This document shows, in pieces, positions 10,573 to 23,000 of a DNA stretch of 64,000 nt. This DNA comes from Micropterus salmoides (lineage: Eukaryota; Chordata; Actinopteri; Centrarchiformes; Centrarchidae). A program made the position numbers and the translations under genes. The notes under the pieces were generated by a model. It did not search any database and had not been told where the DNA came from. It saw nothing but the letters and a program-made list of their open reading frames with translations. Every line of letters starts with the position of its first letter. Position 1 is the stretch's first letter. Location: the NCBI RefSeq assembly GCF_014851395.1, contig NW_024041150.1, positions 4,764,891-4,828,890 of the forward strand, read 5' to 3'.

Positions 10573-10860
10573 GCAGATTTCCCAAACTGTCAGACTGTTT
10601 CTTTAAATACTTTGGCTTTCTGCAGGGGACACTTTGGAAACTAGCAAACTGCATTTTAGGAAGATAAACTGTTAAAAGCTTAAAGTAATGACTTGATAAG
10701 CTGCACAGTGTACACAGTTAGGATCATCATACATGATACAAACTGAAAATAAAAATTAAAACATTCAGTGTTGAGTCATTTCAACTGTATTCAGAGCTCA
10801 CATCTAAGTTCCTTCTCCTTAGCCAAAAATACCCGTTTGGTCGGTCACCTGATCCCTTCC
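10573..10860. repeat. Cluster duplication block B, copy 2
   Basis: Counterpart of 2385-2705. It lies just downstream of GPCR copy 1, so it marks the junction between duplication units. Confidence 0.75.
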
Positions 10861-10889
10861 AAATGTCCGGATTCAGGCTGGGTGCACAG

Positions 10890-11130
10890 GCAAGGGTTAG
10901 GGTTGAGCAGGTTGAGGACCCAAATGCAGGATTGGATTCAGGTGGCTGGTTTATTAAACTCAAAAACTCATGATTACAATAAAAACATAGCAGGTATTCC
11001 AAAAACCACAGAGCAAGCAGAACACTCAACATCTACGACCAGACACGGGCTGATGGAACAAGCAAACATTTACACAACAGAAAACAAGCAGAACGACCTG
11101 AACCTGCTCCAGAGCCATACAGTCTTTCAT
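10890..11130. repeat. Possible dispersed fish repeat
   Basis: GAGGACCCAAATGCAGGATT followed by GGTTTATTAAAC and an A-rich, CAG-rich stretch resembles a terminal region seen in many fish DNA repeats. The rest of 10866-11830 shows nothing else. Low certainty. Confidence 0.3.
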
Positions 11131-11833
11131 CACTATGTCGTCACCTTTTACGGCATGAATGGATTTTTCATTTTATTGCTTTATGAAGTAAATTTAGAAC
11201 AATGTTTGGAACAGATTTGAGTGAATTAAATAAATGAATCAGATTTTTGAAGTGACAAGTAGTTCTTAACAGTGAGATGAAAAAAGACCACTTATTCAGT
11301 GCCCGAGGGTTTTAATGTGGAAACGCTGACACACAGCTGAGCTTACAAGCCATGAGAACACATTAAATGAACACATTCATATTACTATGCCTCTTAACTT
11401 ATGCATTCACTCTGTCGTCAATATTCTGTCTTCCTGCATGTGTCAGCTGCAGCCGTGTTACTTCGTGTGACTACGTCTGTTTGTCTAATAAAACAGTTCA
11501 CTCTTCCTTTGTAAAATATGATGCTGTGTTTCCAGTGGACTTGTTTGTCATCTGCTGCTAACGCCACCTCTTATGTGAATGCGTTCACGGCTGGATTGGG
11601 AAAGCCTGGGTTGACTTTGTGGTACAGGCCCCAGGTGGAGCACATGAGGTAATTAAGACACAGGCAAGCACAGACATGTTGCAAAACAGCAACAACATAG
11701 GCAGAGGCCAAACATTATTTTAATTAAATTACTTTAATGTCAATGTTTTGGCTCAGTACTTTATATGGCAGCTGATGACTGAACAGTTCATTATGTCTAT
11801 TCAGAAGTGTGTGACAGTGATCCCACAGTTATA

Positions 11834-13307
11834 CAGGTGAAACTTGAAAAATTTGCATATCGTGCAAAAGTTTTTATTTCAGTAAAAGGTGAAACTAATA
11901 TTATATAGACTCATTACATGCAAAGTGAGATATTTCAAGCCTTTATTTGATCTCTCTCAGAAAATTTTAATATTACATGAAATCAATAAAAAAAGAGACT
12001 TTAAATAGAGAAATGTCAGCCCTCTGAAAGGTATAATCATGCATATGTACTCAGTCCTTGGTTTGGGCCCGTTTTGCATGAATTACTGCCTCACTGCGGC
12101 GTGGCCTGCTGAGCTGTTATGGAAGACCAGGATGCTTCAATAGCGGCCTTCAGCTCTTCTGCATTGTTTGGTCTCATGTCTTTCATCTTTTTCTTGGCAA
12201 TGCGTTCAGGTCAGGCGAGTTTGCTGGCCAATCAAGCACAGTAATCCCATGGTCATTGAACCAGGTTTTGGTACTTTCGGCAGTGTGGGCAGGGGCCAAG
12301 TCCTGCTGGAAAATGAAGTCAGCATCTCCATAAAGCTGGTCTGCTGAAGGAAGCATAAAGTGCTCTAAAATGTCCTGGTAGACGGCTGCGCTGACTCTGG
12401 ACTTAATAAAGCACGGTGGACCAACACCAGCAGATGACATGGCTCCCCAAACCAACACAGACTGTGGAAACGTCACACTGGACTTCAAGCATCTTGGATT
12501 GTGTGCCTCTCCATCCTTCCTCCAGACTCTGGGACCTTGGTTTCCAAATGAGATGCAAAATTTGCTCTCATCAGAAAAGAGGACTTTGGACCACTGAGAA
12601 ACAGACAGTTCTTTTTTTCCTTTAGCCCAGGTAAGACTCTTCTGACGCTGTTTGTTTGACAAGAGGAATACGACATTTGAAGCCCGTGTCCAGGACCCGT
12701 CTGCGTGTGCTGGCTCTTGATGCAGTAACTCCAGCCTCAGTCCGCTCCTTGTGAAGCTCCCCCACACATTTGAATGGCCTTTTCCTGACAATCCTCTCCA
12801 GGCTACGGTCATTCCTGCTGCTTGTGCACCTTTTTCTTCCTCACTTTTCCCTTCCACTTAACTTTCTATTAATGTGCCTTGATACAGCACTTTGAGAACA
12901 TCCAACTTTGCAATGACCTTTTGAGGCTTTCCCTCCTTGTGGAGGGTGTCAGTGATGGTTTTCAGCACAGCTGTCAGGTCAGCAGTCTTCTGCCATTGAA
13001 CCAGACTGAGAGACCAATTAAAGGCTCAGGAACCCTTTGCAGGTGTTTCGGATTAATTAGCTGATTAGAGTGGGACACTTTGAGCCTACAATACTCAACC
13101 TTTTCACAATATAATAATTTTCTTGGATTTTGAATTTGGGGTTTTCATAAGCTGTACGCAATAATCATCAAAATTATATCAAATAAAGGCTTGAAATATC
13201 TCACTTTGCATGTAATGAGTCTATATAATATTAGTTTCACCGTATAAGTTGAATTACTGAAATAAATTAACTTTAGCACAATATGCAAATTTTTCGAGTT
13301 TCACCTG
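11834..13307 (-). mobile_element. Complete but dead Tc1/mariner transposon
   Basis: CAGGTGAAAC at the left and GTTTCACCTG at the right are flanked by TA on both sides (11832-11833, 13308-13309). Inverted repeats of more than 100 bp match well (TCATTACATGCAAAGTGAG and its complement), apart from a short gap in the left arm. The total is 1474 bp, close to a full element. The transposase inside is broken. Confidence 0.9.
12183..12857 (-). pseudogene. Tc1 transposase, degenerate
   Basis: This is the DD34E catalytic region of a Tc1 transposase, which cuts and inserts at TA. Visible are VLFSDESKF (first Asp region), DFIFQQDLAPAHTA (second Asp) and WPANSPDLN. The usual PIENLW segment with the catalytic Glu is deleted, and the frame changes there. 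The N-terminal DNA-binding part is also scrambled. It cannot be active. Confidence 0.85.
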
Positions 13308-13409
13308 TAAGCCCTGAGTCATTGCTGTACAAGACGCCTCCTTTTCATCCTGTCTCTACCGGTTAGTCAGTCATTATTCATAACCTGACAACTGTATGAC
13401 CAATAATAA

Positions 13410-13870
13410 TAATGATACATTTTATTTGATGGAACATGAGATAAAAACAACATGTAATAAATGCATAAAAGCAGCAATGACAAAATGAAACATAAGAAAA
13501 CATTGCATCATCAAAAAATCATTAGTAAAACATCTGAAATCAAATGGAAAATCAGTATTGTGCCTTGTTACAGTGAGTATGCTAATTTGAGATTAAAAGA
13601 TTACTTTTAAAGAGCAGTTATAAAATTTTGTAAGTCCAGTATATGAATGAGGGGGGGCAGAGAGTTCCAAAGTTTGGATGCAGTGAAGAAGAAAGCTCTA
13701 GCACCTATTGTGCTGAGGTTGATGGTTGGTAGAGCCAGAAGACTTCTAGCTTCAAACAATGGAGGTTAAAGTATTTAAAATAAATCCCAGTGAGCACGGC
13801 AACGCTCTGACAATAACAGCCTGGTAACATGCTTCAGGTCTTGGCCAATCAGAAGACAGTGGGCTTTGAG
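13410..13870. repeat. Dispersed repeat with LINE-like tail, copy 1
   Basis: TTTTATTTGATGG, an A-rich stretch, then GAGAGTTCCAAAGTTTGGATGC and GTGAAGAAGAAAGCTCTAGC match the general layout of repeats at 18300 and 45595. Class not resolved. The element is decayed. Confidence 0.4.
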
Positions 13871-14297
13871 AGAGGGGGGCTTAAAGACACGGGAGCATCT
13901 ACAGCTCCTTTCAGACAGAGGCTGAAATGAAGGCCTACATGAAGAGTCAGTATAAGATAGGAAATTATTAGTTATTTTTTCAACTTTGAATCATGCAAAG
14001 CTGCCATACAGGAGTCACAGAACTACCATATAGGACTGGAAATGCAGTTTAAGAGGTCTCCTTTAACCAGCGTGTAGACAGGTATGATGGCTTCATTAAT
14101 GGGGAGTGAGCTGATGTTGTTTGACAGTGTAGATTATCAAACGCCATTTCCACCACGTGGCTTTATTTACAACGTCTGGATCATTTGAGTTTTGCCTTTG
14201 TGAACGCAAACCGGACAAGTTTGAAAATTGAAACAAGGCATCATCCTCACACTAGTTGGATTAGAAACCTGATGTCGTAATACAAGAACTTAAGGAC

Positions 14298-14800
14298 TCA
14301 AAGTGCGGCGGAAGACTGGGTGGTAGGTTCCAACAGGGCAGAATTGAGAACACGGAGGAGGGGAGTTTGTCTAGGCAAGATGTGAGCTGAGCGGGGTGTG
14401 GCGTTCAGCAGGGTTCCCGGAGGTAGTGTGATCCCGGGCACAGAGAAAAACAGGTTAATCCAGGGAGACACAGAAATTGCAAAGAATCTTACAGGAGCAG
14501 ATAGTTGGCCTAGACGCATGTACCACATGTGGTTAACTAACAATCTGGCAAAGAATGTGAGGAGGACTGGGGTTGAAATACTGCAGGAGCTTGATTAGTG
14601 GAATGAGGACTAGGTGTGCCGCTGGAGCCAGAGAGTGTAGCCACGCCCAGACAGACACAGACAGGGAGGACAGACAGAAAACACAGGGAAGGGGGGAACA
14701 AAAGAACACAAGGAAGTGGGGAGATTCTGTAGCACCACAACGCCTGACCTTTAGGTGTGAACCTGCCCTAAGGCTATTCCACCATCCAGCCTACTCCTAA
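14298..14800. repeat. Possible LTR or DNA-transposon remnant
   Basis: The block is purine-rich (AGACAGACACAGACAGGGAG, GGGAAGGGGGGAACAAAAG) and GC-richer than its surroundings, and it resembles dispersed fish repeats. No termini or genes could be fixed. The flanks 13870-14297 and 14800-15295 show nothing. Confidence 0.3.
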
Positions 14801-15295
14801 TGTCAGGTCACAGGAAAATAAAAGAGATGAAATAAGACTCGGGCTAAAAAAGAAATCAGTAACAGCTGTGCCCACAACTTTACAGAGACCCTGAAACAAG
14901 TTCTGCGTTGACTGATCACAAGAGGAGGCGGACCCTGTGTTTACATCAGTGACACTTGATGGTCAAATGCAGTCACAGTGGATGGACAGTGATTACCAGA
15001 TGTGGAATTTTTATATCTGAGCTACACATAATGAAGCAGTAGTAGTAGTAGGTGGAACTAATTTTAACTATTCATAGGTTTAGTCCAGTGGTCAAATAAA
15101 TAATACTATTGGTGGAACTATTTAGACATCTATTACATAACAAGGGGCCCCAACTACACTTGTGGGGTCGCGAGCCAGAAAGGTTGGGAACTGATGGTTT
15201 TCTCTTTAACAATGATAAATACAGTATGTTATCATATGTCTTTATGTGAAACATTTTTAAATAAAGTTACTATAAAGGCAGTGTAGTAAGAAGTA

Positions 15296-15475
15296 CAATG
15301 TTTAAGTATACAGTAAGAGAAACTATAAATGCTAAGTAATGCAAATACCTCAAAATAAAATAAAAAAGTAAATGTTCTAAGTTGCTTTACTGCACTGTAC
15401 ATTACAGTTAAATATTTAAGTTAAATATTTTAGATCAGGTAAATAAACACACTAAGTAACCTGCAACCTCACTCT
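15296..15475. repeat. Cluster duplication block C, copy 2
   Basis: Counterpart of 3228-3431. The third, shorter copy (318-395) follows the relic 3' UTR at 271-311. Confidence 0.65.
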
Positions 15476-15665
15476 GCAGATGCCTACAGCGCCTCGCTGT
15501 ATGACAGCTATACAGCAATAACAGCTCACTGATGGACTGCAACATCACCATCTTGTGGAACAACTTAGATATTTTTTACATCTTTGACTACATCAGCATC
15601 ACTTCACAGCACAACAGCTCTGATGTCTACAAAATGAAGTCATGCTGTCTTATATGTGACCATGA
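15476..15665 (+). pseudogene. Relic first exon of a related GPCR, second copy
   Basis: This block matches 3432-3600: the same CTGCAG-ATGCC start, ACAGCTCACTGATGGAC, TGCAACATCACCA and CTTGTGGAACAAC. After an early stop in the first frame, the shifted frame stays open with CNITILWNN and several NxS/T sites, as expected for an extracellular N-terminus. It runs on into sequence without a recognisable TM1. The open frame from 15532 extends to 15867, but its second half resembles nothing I know. Probably non-functional. Confidence 0.42.
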
Positions 15666-16184
15666 AATAAGACATGGGGATCTTACCCGTGTGAAGATGA
15701 TGATAATTTATATGAATGTGTTTACAAAAACGGAGGACTTTGGAAACGATGACGCTCACGCTCGGCTCTCTGATTGGGTCTTAAGTCATGCAAAGCAGAA
15801 ACACGATGCTACTGACAGAGTTTTTGATTTGATGTTTTTCTTAAAAAATTTTATACCGTGCAAATAAAACTTATCTGCCAGGTGTACCGTGCATGTCGCT
15901 GTTTACTTTGCAACGACTCCCAGTCTGTTTTCCGCCGTCACAGCCGCTTTCAACGCCCGTGTTACAAAAATCTGGTGCGGTTCTTCATCTGCATTACTTA
16001 ATTCTTCAATTCTTCTGTAACTACTTAAGAGAGAGACCATCTGCTTCATGTTTACACCGGCACGTGCATGCCCAGTGTACGTGGACGGCCACTAGATGTT
16101 CGTTTTTTAGTCGTTTTAGTAAAGACGGAGATCAACTCTGATATGCAGCAAAAACACTGGTGTGGACAGAGATCGTCCGTACAG

Positions 16185-16397
16185 CTGACATTGGGCGAAA
16201 GGCCGGGGGAAAAACCCTGGACAAATCGCCAGTCCATCGCATAGACAAACAACGGAGGATGGGAGGAAGCCAGAGCACCTGGAGAGAACCCACGCAGACA
16301 TGGGGAGTATATGCAAACTCCATACAGAAAGGCCGGGGCCGACCTTCTTGCTGTGAGGCGACGGCGCTAACCACTGCACCACCGTGCCGCCCGACAG
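16185..16397 (-). mobile_element. Dispersed fish repeat (GGCGGCACGGTGG type)
   Basis: Read on the minus strand it starts GGCGGCACGGTGGTGCAGTG, then has CTTTCTGTATGGAGTTTGCA and TCTGCGTGGGTTCTCTCC, and ends near GACTGGCGATTTGTCCAGGG. This order is characteristic of a very frequent fish SINE-like repeat. The part between GTTTGTC and GATGGACTGG is shortened. Confidence 0.7.
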
Positions 16398-16504
16398 AGA
16401 TCCTATTCGTTTTAATTCTTTGTTGCTAAACTACAACGGAGTAGTGTGGATGGGGCCTCAGCAGGTACTTACATTTGAATGATAAAGGGCACTCTTTCAA
16501 GGAC

Positions 16505-17760
16505 AACAGTACTCTGGATAGGGAGGACAGATTATTTGAAAGACGAATACAATGCTGTCCTTTCATATCTTCCCAGGAGAAGGAACAAACTCTCACATTT
16601 GGCCTGACAAAGGCCAGAGCCAGGCATCCAGACTTGGCCTCAGGGGACTCAGACAACCATAGCAACTGTTATTACAACAGCCAGGAGCCCTAATGAACCA
16701 AGTGGTATCCATCGCCTATCATTTTGGTGGAGAGACATGTTTAGGGCGTGCTAGCCTTAGGACACTAATCTCCAGGAACACATGTCATTTTTTCATGGAA
16801 AGGAAACCCATTGTCGTGGTCCGGGGAATGCAAATGAATATGCAAACTGTGATTTGCTGTCCCTTCTAAACCATCCAGCTGAGAGAGAGTGAGCATAGTT
16901 GTAACATATGAGTTTAATTCGAGATATATATATAATAATAATTAGTGTTGTTAGACATTGTGAATGTGTCAATGTTCAGTTCATTTCTCTCATTTCATTT
17001 CATTTGCTGAATTGCAAACAATGAAATGTGCAGGTGTTTCAGCAACTGTCCTCCACAAGCCTCCATCCCCAAAGTCAGAGGGCAGAAGGGGGGTTCAACA
17101 GGAGGACCATCGACTGCAGAACAATGCTCTGCACCTCAAATCACTCAAGTAGATGGCTAAAATTCTTCTTGATGTGGCTGCAGTATGGCCTCACGTCACA
17201 TCTACAGAACATGTCCACACATCATCAGGAAGTGTTATTATGTTTTATTAAATAACACTGTCAGGTAATAATGGAAATAGACAACAACAACATAGGAAAG
17301 ACATCATGAAAGACATAAGAAATAAGAAACAATCAGCTCGCCTGCTGTAAACATTGTTTTCTTATAAACAGGTAACAGCAGAATGGATAAAAAAAAAAGA
17401 AAAACAACAAAAAAGCAAAACAAACTTCAACATCAGCCTTAAACTGGATTGTTATATAAGCTGGTGGCTTACAAATGTTAAATATACAGATTCAGATTCA
17501 TTATTTTATTGTCCTCAAAATTTGTTTTCACAGACTGTACCAACAACAGCCTGTACTACTTTACATATACTGTTCATGCCTGCCTTCATTTCTTTAGAAG
17601 CAGTTTCTATGCAAAACACAAACCATCACACTATGTATAGAACTCATTCTGGTCATTGTTGTCATGCAGCTTTCAAAAGGTACACTTTGTCACATGTCCT
17701 TTTTTATTCTTTAATTTGTTTTTGTGTGATAAGGTGCAGTCATAGTTTTACAACAAAGAC
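16505..17760. repeat. Cluster duplication block A, copy 2
   Basis: Counterpart of 780-1830, in the same orientation with several indels. Unlike copy 1, it lies after block C and not before it, which shows rearrangement after duplication. Confidence 0.7.
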
Positions 17761-18299
17761 AGGAAATCTTGCTTCCCGTGTTTTAATTGAACTTCCATTT
17801 TGAACTAGTCAACGAGCTACCCACGTGGTCACGGCCCTTTTTTAAGACTGCTTTGAGATTTGACTATTGGTCCCCGGTTCTGGGTTGTTGCCCCATATTT
17901 ATTCATCCTAATAATATAATAATAATAATAATCCTAAATATTAATAACTTTATTAATATTTCTAGAATATCTTTGATATTCAGCTAATAACCAAACCTGC
18001 CCGTATGTTTATCCCCAACAGCTAAGACATTAGAGTTTAAATGATTGTGTCAATATGATTATTGATGAAAAGGTCTACCAGAGAGACAGACATGTATCCA
18101 AAGACAAGTCGTAGACAGTTTCAGATTAGACAGGCAGATTCCTTCCTGTAAAGGTTGGTTGTTGGTGCACAGAGTCAAAATGACAAGCCTCCTCCCCCAA
18201 AGGGACGTTAAACAGGTGGAGCAAACGGTGCAGAAGACAGCACAGCTGTCCCAGAACAATTCTGCTGTTCCTCAAGTCACCAAAGTATTATAATAATAG
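17761..18299. other. Intergenic, no gene seen
   Basis: It holds an (AAT)n-rich stretch (17917-17940) and, at 18181-18290, a weak copy of the promoter-proximal block described at 7141. Confidence 0.5.
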
Positions 18300-19140
18300 T
18301 ATAACAATTTTATTTATAAAACACATTTTTGTACAAAGATTTGCAGCTCAAAGTGTTGTACATAAAATCAAGTAAAAACTCAATCAGACACATGAAGACC
18401 ATACTAAAAGAAAACAAGCAACAGTAAAAGATGACAGATAGAAATAATAGAACGCAGTAAAGGTCAAATATAAGAGGGAAGCAGGCTACTTGGAAGCATG
18501 TTTTAATAAGTAGATTTTAACAAGTTTTTTGAAGGTATTCAGAGTTTCTCTCTAAAATTGCCTGGTAGGGCGTTTCAGAGCCTACATACATAGAAGCTAA
18601 AATCCGTTTCACCACTTCTTTACGGTTAACTTTCAGGATCATTAAAAGACCAGCAGAGGAGGAGCTAATGGGTCTACTAGGTACATGCTCCCTAATGCAG
18701 TCACCTAAATATTTGGTGCTAAATCTTTTTTCTGTTTTAAGAACTAGATAATGCACGGATAGCCAGTGTAGTGTACTGTGGGGTAATGTGCTCACTTTCA
18801 GTACCCTTGTAGCCACATTCTAAACTAACTAGTTGCTTCATGTTTTGGGGAAAGGCCGGAGAGAAGGCTGTTGCAGTAGTCAAGATGTAAGTTATGCATT
18901 CACTTGACTGAGGGAAGGTCTGATCTTTACAATGTTTCGCAACTGAAAAAAGGCAGTTTTAGTAACATTTCCTATATGGGGCTCAAATGTCATCATCTAG
19001 ATTCTTGGCTTCCCGATTACTAGTGCTCAGGCCAAGTTGCTCTATACTGCCTCTCCGTGAGGCCTTGGTCCAGCCGAGATGACCTCTGTTTTGTCATCGT
19101 TAAGCTTGAGAAAATTTTGGGAAGTATCTAGATAGAAATC
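18300..19140. repeat. Dispersed repeat with LINE-like tail, copy 2
   Basis: It starts with a tail-like TTTTATTTATAAAACACATT and CAAAGTGTTGTACATAAAA. Then come TTTTTTGAAGGTATTCAGAG, GTAGGGCGTTTCAGAGCC and GGCTGTTGCAGTAGTCAAGA. This matches the layout of the copies at 13410 and 45595. The open frame on the minus strand at 18517-18816 has no known domain. Confidence 0.5.
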
Positions 19141-19439
19141 TTGCTTAAGTGGCGGCAGTAATTATCTCACATCATGCACTGTATTTGTGTGAACTTGCAC
19201 CTCACGGCTTCATCAACATCAACAGGTGTGACATCATTGTGGCCATGTAGTGTGAGTGGATCACATGCGCATTTCTTATTCAAATAAATGCTGAGAAATG
19301 CGACGGTTCTGTTTCCCGTTAACGTTCTCTCCGTGTTCTATTTCTGTGATGCATCAATTACATATTCACGCCACTCCTTTTTGTTAATAGAGCAGCTGTA
19401 GATCATCATCAACCTGCTGCGTGTTATCACTTGTCATAT

Positions 19440-19517
19440 TTGAGGTTTGGATGCAGAGGACAAAACATCGGGCACTGCTGTAGGAACTCATTCAGGTGGG
19501 TCTCGCAGCTTTTAAAG
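19440..19517 (+). promoter_or_regulatory. Probable untranslated first exon and promoter area of GPCR copy 2
   Basis: This is the counterpart of 5580-5662, with the same donor-like end (TTTTAAAG then GTAAAC). It lies about 0.6 kb before the coding exon of copy 2, against 1.9 kb in copy 1. The acceptor for coding exon 1 is at 20077-20078. The upstream similarity starts near 19208. No RNA support is available here. Confidence 0.38.
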
Positions 19518-20093
19518 GTAAACTTTGTCATTTTACTTTATTTCTTACATGTAGAGCGTATCAAACAGATAAATGAACATGAAACTATAACAAGCAGGCA
19601 GCTTTGGACTGTAGGTGGACAAAATACTGAGGTTAAAGAAATTGTTTTTTTTATGTCCTTTGGGGGTTTTTCTCTTCCCTTAAAACGCTTTGAGAGAACA
19701 GCTAAAAAGATAAAGGCATGCAATAAAGAAGGGTGTCACTGCAGGGGGCTCTAGACAAGAGTGGCGTTCAACAAGTGGTGGGACATCGAGTACAGGATAC
19801 AGGCAAGATGTCCTAAACCAATGAGCTTTAACATGTTCTGTGGCTGCAGTAATGACCTCACACTAGAACTTGTTATTCTTTTCTTATTTGATTAAATAAA
19901 AGTTAAATGTAACAAATGATGAGGAATGATGATAGAAACTGAACAGACAGTTTGTGATTTGATATGATTGTGGGTAAACTATAGGTAAACTTCATCTCAC
20001 AGCTTTAGTGATGTCACTGAACAATGTTAGGTAGATATTAAAAACCTGCTCCCTTTAATAACCTGATCTCTCAAACAGGTTTCACTCTGAAGA

Positions 20094-23000
20094 ATGGAAG
20101 GTCTCTACTCTAACAGCACCTCACAGGACCAAAGCTTTAACCACAGCAACATCACCTCCAACTACCAGGATTCCAACACAGTCATAGATCTTGGTGACTA
20201 TTACAAAGTTAAAAAACATCATGTATGTGCTGACATGTATAATCATTGGTATCGACCTTCCTCTGACCCTGGTGGCCATCTATGCTCTTTATTCTATGGT
20301 ATGTACATTCTGACTGAGAGTTATTTATTTCCTGTCTGTGTTGTGTGTCTGTTGTACAGTCTGTCTGTCTGTAAAGGATCTGGATCTGGTTTGGGGGCTA
20401 GGTGTCAGGGGGCTGGGACAAAGGCTTGTAATGATCTAAACATTTACAGGAATAATTTCCTCCAGAATTAAAACGGACATGAAACCTTCTCTTAAACTGT
20501 TGAGGTTAATGGACCATTTAGTTCCAAATAGTTGTCAAGTTTGTCAGAGAAGTTTGTAAAGCATTATTTGGGTTTTAATGAAACAAACAATCAAGGAAAT
20601 TGGGAAATTTGGTAAAAGATTATACATTCATGGAGCCAGGCCAAACCCATTCAGATGGTTCTGATATGTTTAGTTTACTCTATAGGCATAACAGATACAA
20701 AGATACAGAGATTATTTTTGTTCCCACATCAGTTGGTGGTCACAGTCAGGTGGTTATGCACAACCCGCCAATTACAATTGCTTAATTTACTTTAAAAATG
20801 CCATCCGATGCAATTACTAATTACGTGTTTAAAAATGTAATCAGTAACATAATCCAAGTACCACAAAATAAATGTAATCTGATTACTTTTAGTTACTTTT
20901 GGATTACTTCAATGCCAAATATGCAAATGAACACGACAGTATCAATGATGCGTTTTCTGCTCAGTGGATTTTTAGAGAAACGAGGAATAACAAAATCTCC
21001 CGTTCCCAAAGTCCATGTTTAGATGTTTTTATGTGATATGCTTTGCGTTGTGTTTGCGTTCACTATAGACTGTATGAGATGATTTACACAGAGCTTTCTG
21101 ATGGATAGCTTTACTTTTTGCTAAACCCCTAACTGTAGCCTATCTGCCTGTATCTGTGGCTGGTTAGCTCGGTTGATTGGACCGGTTCTATTAGCTTACT
21201 CAGCCCCGGGGTGCCAAGAACCAAACCCAGCAAGAAAACCACCTCAGTACTGTATTCCCAGTGGCCAAACTGCTCTCTGTCAGTCTCGGAGGCTGTACTT
21301 GGCCCTGATCCAGCTGCCATGTTCACTAACTGAGAGCTGGAACCAGTCCGCACAGAGTCTGCATGACAGGGTGGGGGCGTAGCATAAACACACATTTGGC
21401 GCTACTGGCATCTCTGCGGCACATCCCATTTGTGTTTTTACAGAAACACGTACATATACCACCCACTGTTTATTAAAAAAAAAACATACAGAGGCAAATA
21501 ACACTGCCTTTTCTGTTTCATGGAGACTTTCTGCTTAAAGTAATCCCTATGAGTAATCCCCGATTTCTCAGAATATACCTGTAATCTGATTACATCTTTA
21601 TTTTCTGTACTGTAACGGAAAACAGTTAGTTTTCTTTGTATCCCGATTACATAACGCCATTGCATGTAATCCACATTGATAGCACTTTAACCTGCAATCC
21701 TCATGTTGGCTGGGTATGCTCTTGACCTCTCAGAAGGAACATCATACTCTTCTGTTTTTCACCAGTGCGTGCCTAAACAGGCAAAGACAACCCTCTCTGA
21801 TCAATTCCACATTCTGCACTCTCACTATGAACTGTTACCGTCAGACAGACGATACGGAGCTCAGCTGTATAAATGTAATCGGTTAAGAACTTGTTTGTGC
21901 CTGTATTAGTTGGATTTTTTTTTATGACTTTTGTGTGCTGGTGTTGTGTGCTCATATACAGTATTTATGCTGACTAGTGCAGAGCCCGTTCACAAGGGCT
22001 GATTTATAGATTCAATTCACTATAACATTGGAGCAAATAAGCCTCGCCCTGCGAGCGTACCCTGCCCTCGCTTTTGCTGAGCGAAGCGGCTCGGGCTGTT
22101 CTGTAGTTTATTCAAAGTTATTCATTCTGGAGCATTTAAGCCCCAACCAGGCAAGCCGCTCTGCCCTCATGAGCGTTTCCTTCTGTCGCTGCTGCAAAGC
22201 TCAGCTCTGAACTGCTCTTTCGCATGTTTATTGATTCTGAATGTTTCCAAATTGCACCAAACGCGACAATGCATAAAAATGTGTTTGCTGCTGCCATTTC
22301 AATGATAAAATATGACGCACACTAACCGACCCTATTCTTTCAGTAAAGCTGTAAGAAAAATGGTCCAGAAGTTTGCCATGTGCTTTCTTCCACTGAAGAG
22401 ACCATGTGGGCAAAAGGGGGGAAACAGAATGAAAGATTTTTAAAAAATTGTCAGTAAGAATGAAAATACATCCGGGAATTTAAACAGAGAAACTCCCATA
22501 TTTACTTGGGGAAATGCTGAATGTGAGATGATTGAACCTGACAAACACAACTCTTTATGGACTTCTTGTTAATAGTTTTAATTTAAATCTTTTTTCTTTG
22601 GTATATTTCAGTCTGATTGGTAGGTCTATAATGAATCTACTTTATTGAAACCTGACTAATACTGTAAAATTATTTGATTTGTAAATAATTTAATGATTAC
22701 CTGTTTATATTATAAGCAGGTTATATATGACTTTGCTATTATATTACTTTAAGTCCTCCCTCATATAACAACTAATAATGTTAGTGACACTCACTGTGTG
22801 GTGGTGGGTCTAATGTAGGAGCTATATACACACACACACACACACATTATGTTTCTCTGCAATCTGATAGGTGAAATATTGCATGACCTCAATAAATTAG
22901 GTGAAAATATAATAAACCCTCTGTTTAGAACTTCACAACATGTTTCCAACTGCTTGTTGACTTTTACCAATGTTTTCCTGCAGGTGAGAAGTGATCATGT

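Noticed and set aside
10768..11220. 150-aa plus-strand frame as a gene
   Set aside because: It starts in duplicated block B and runs into repeat-like DNA; the frame is not kept in the other copy of the block.
20094..20471. 125-aa frame as a separate protein
   Set aside because: It is the frameshifted first exon of GPCR copy 2 read through into intron 1.
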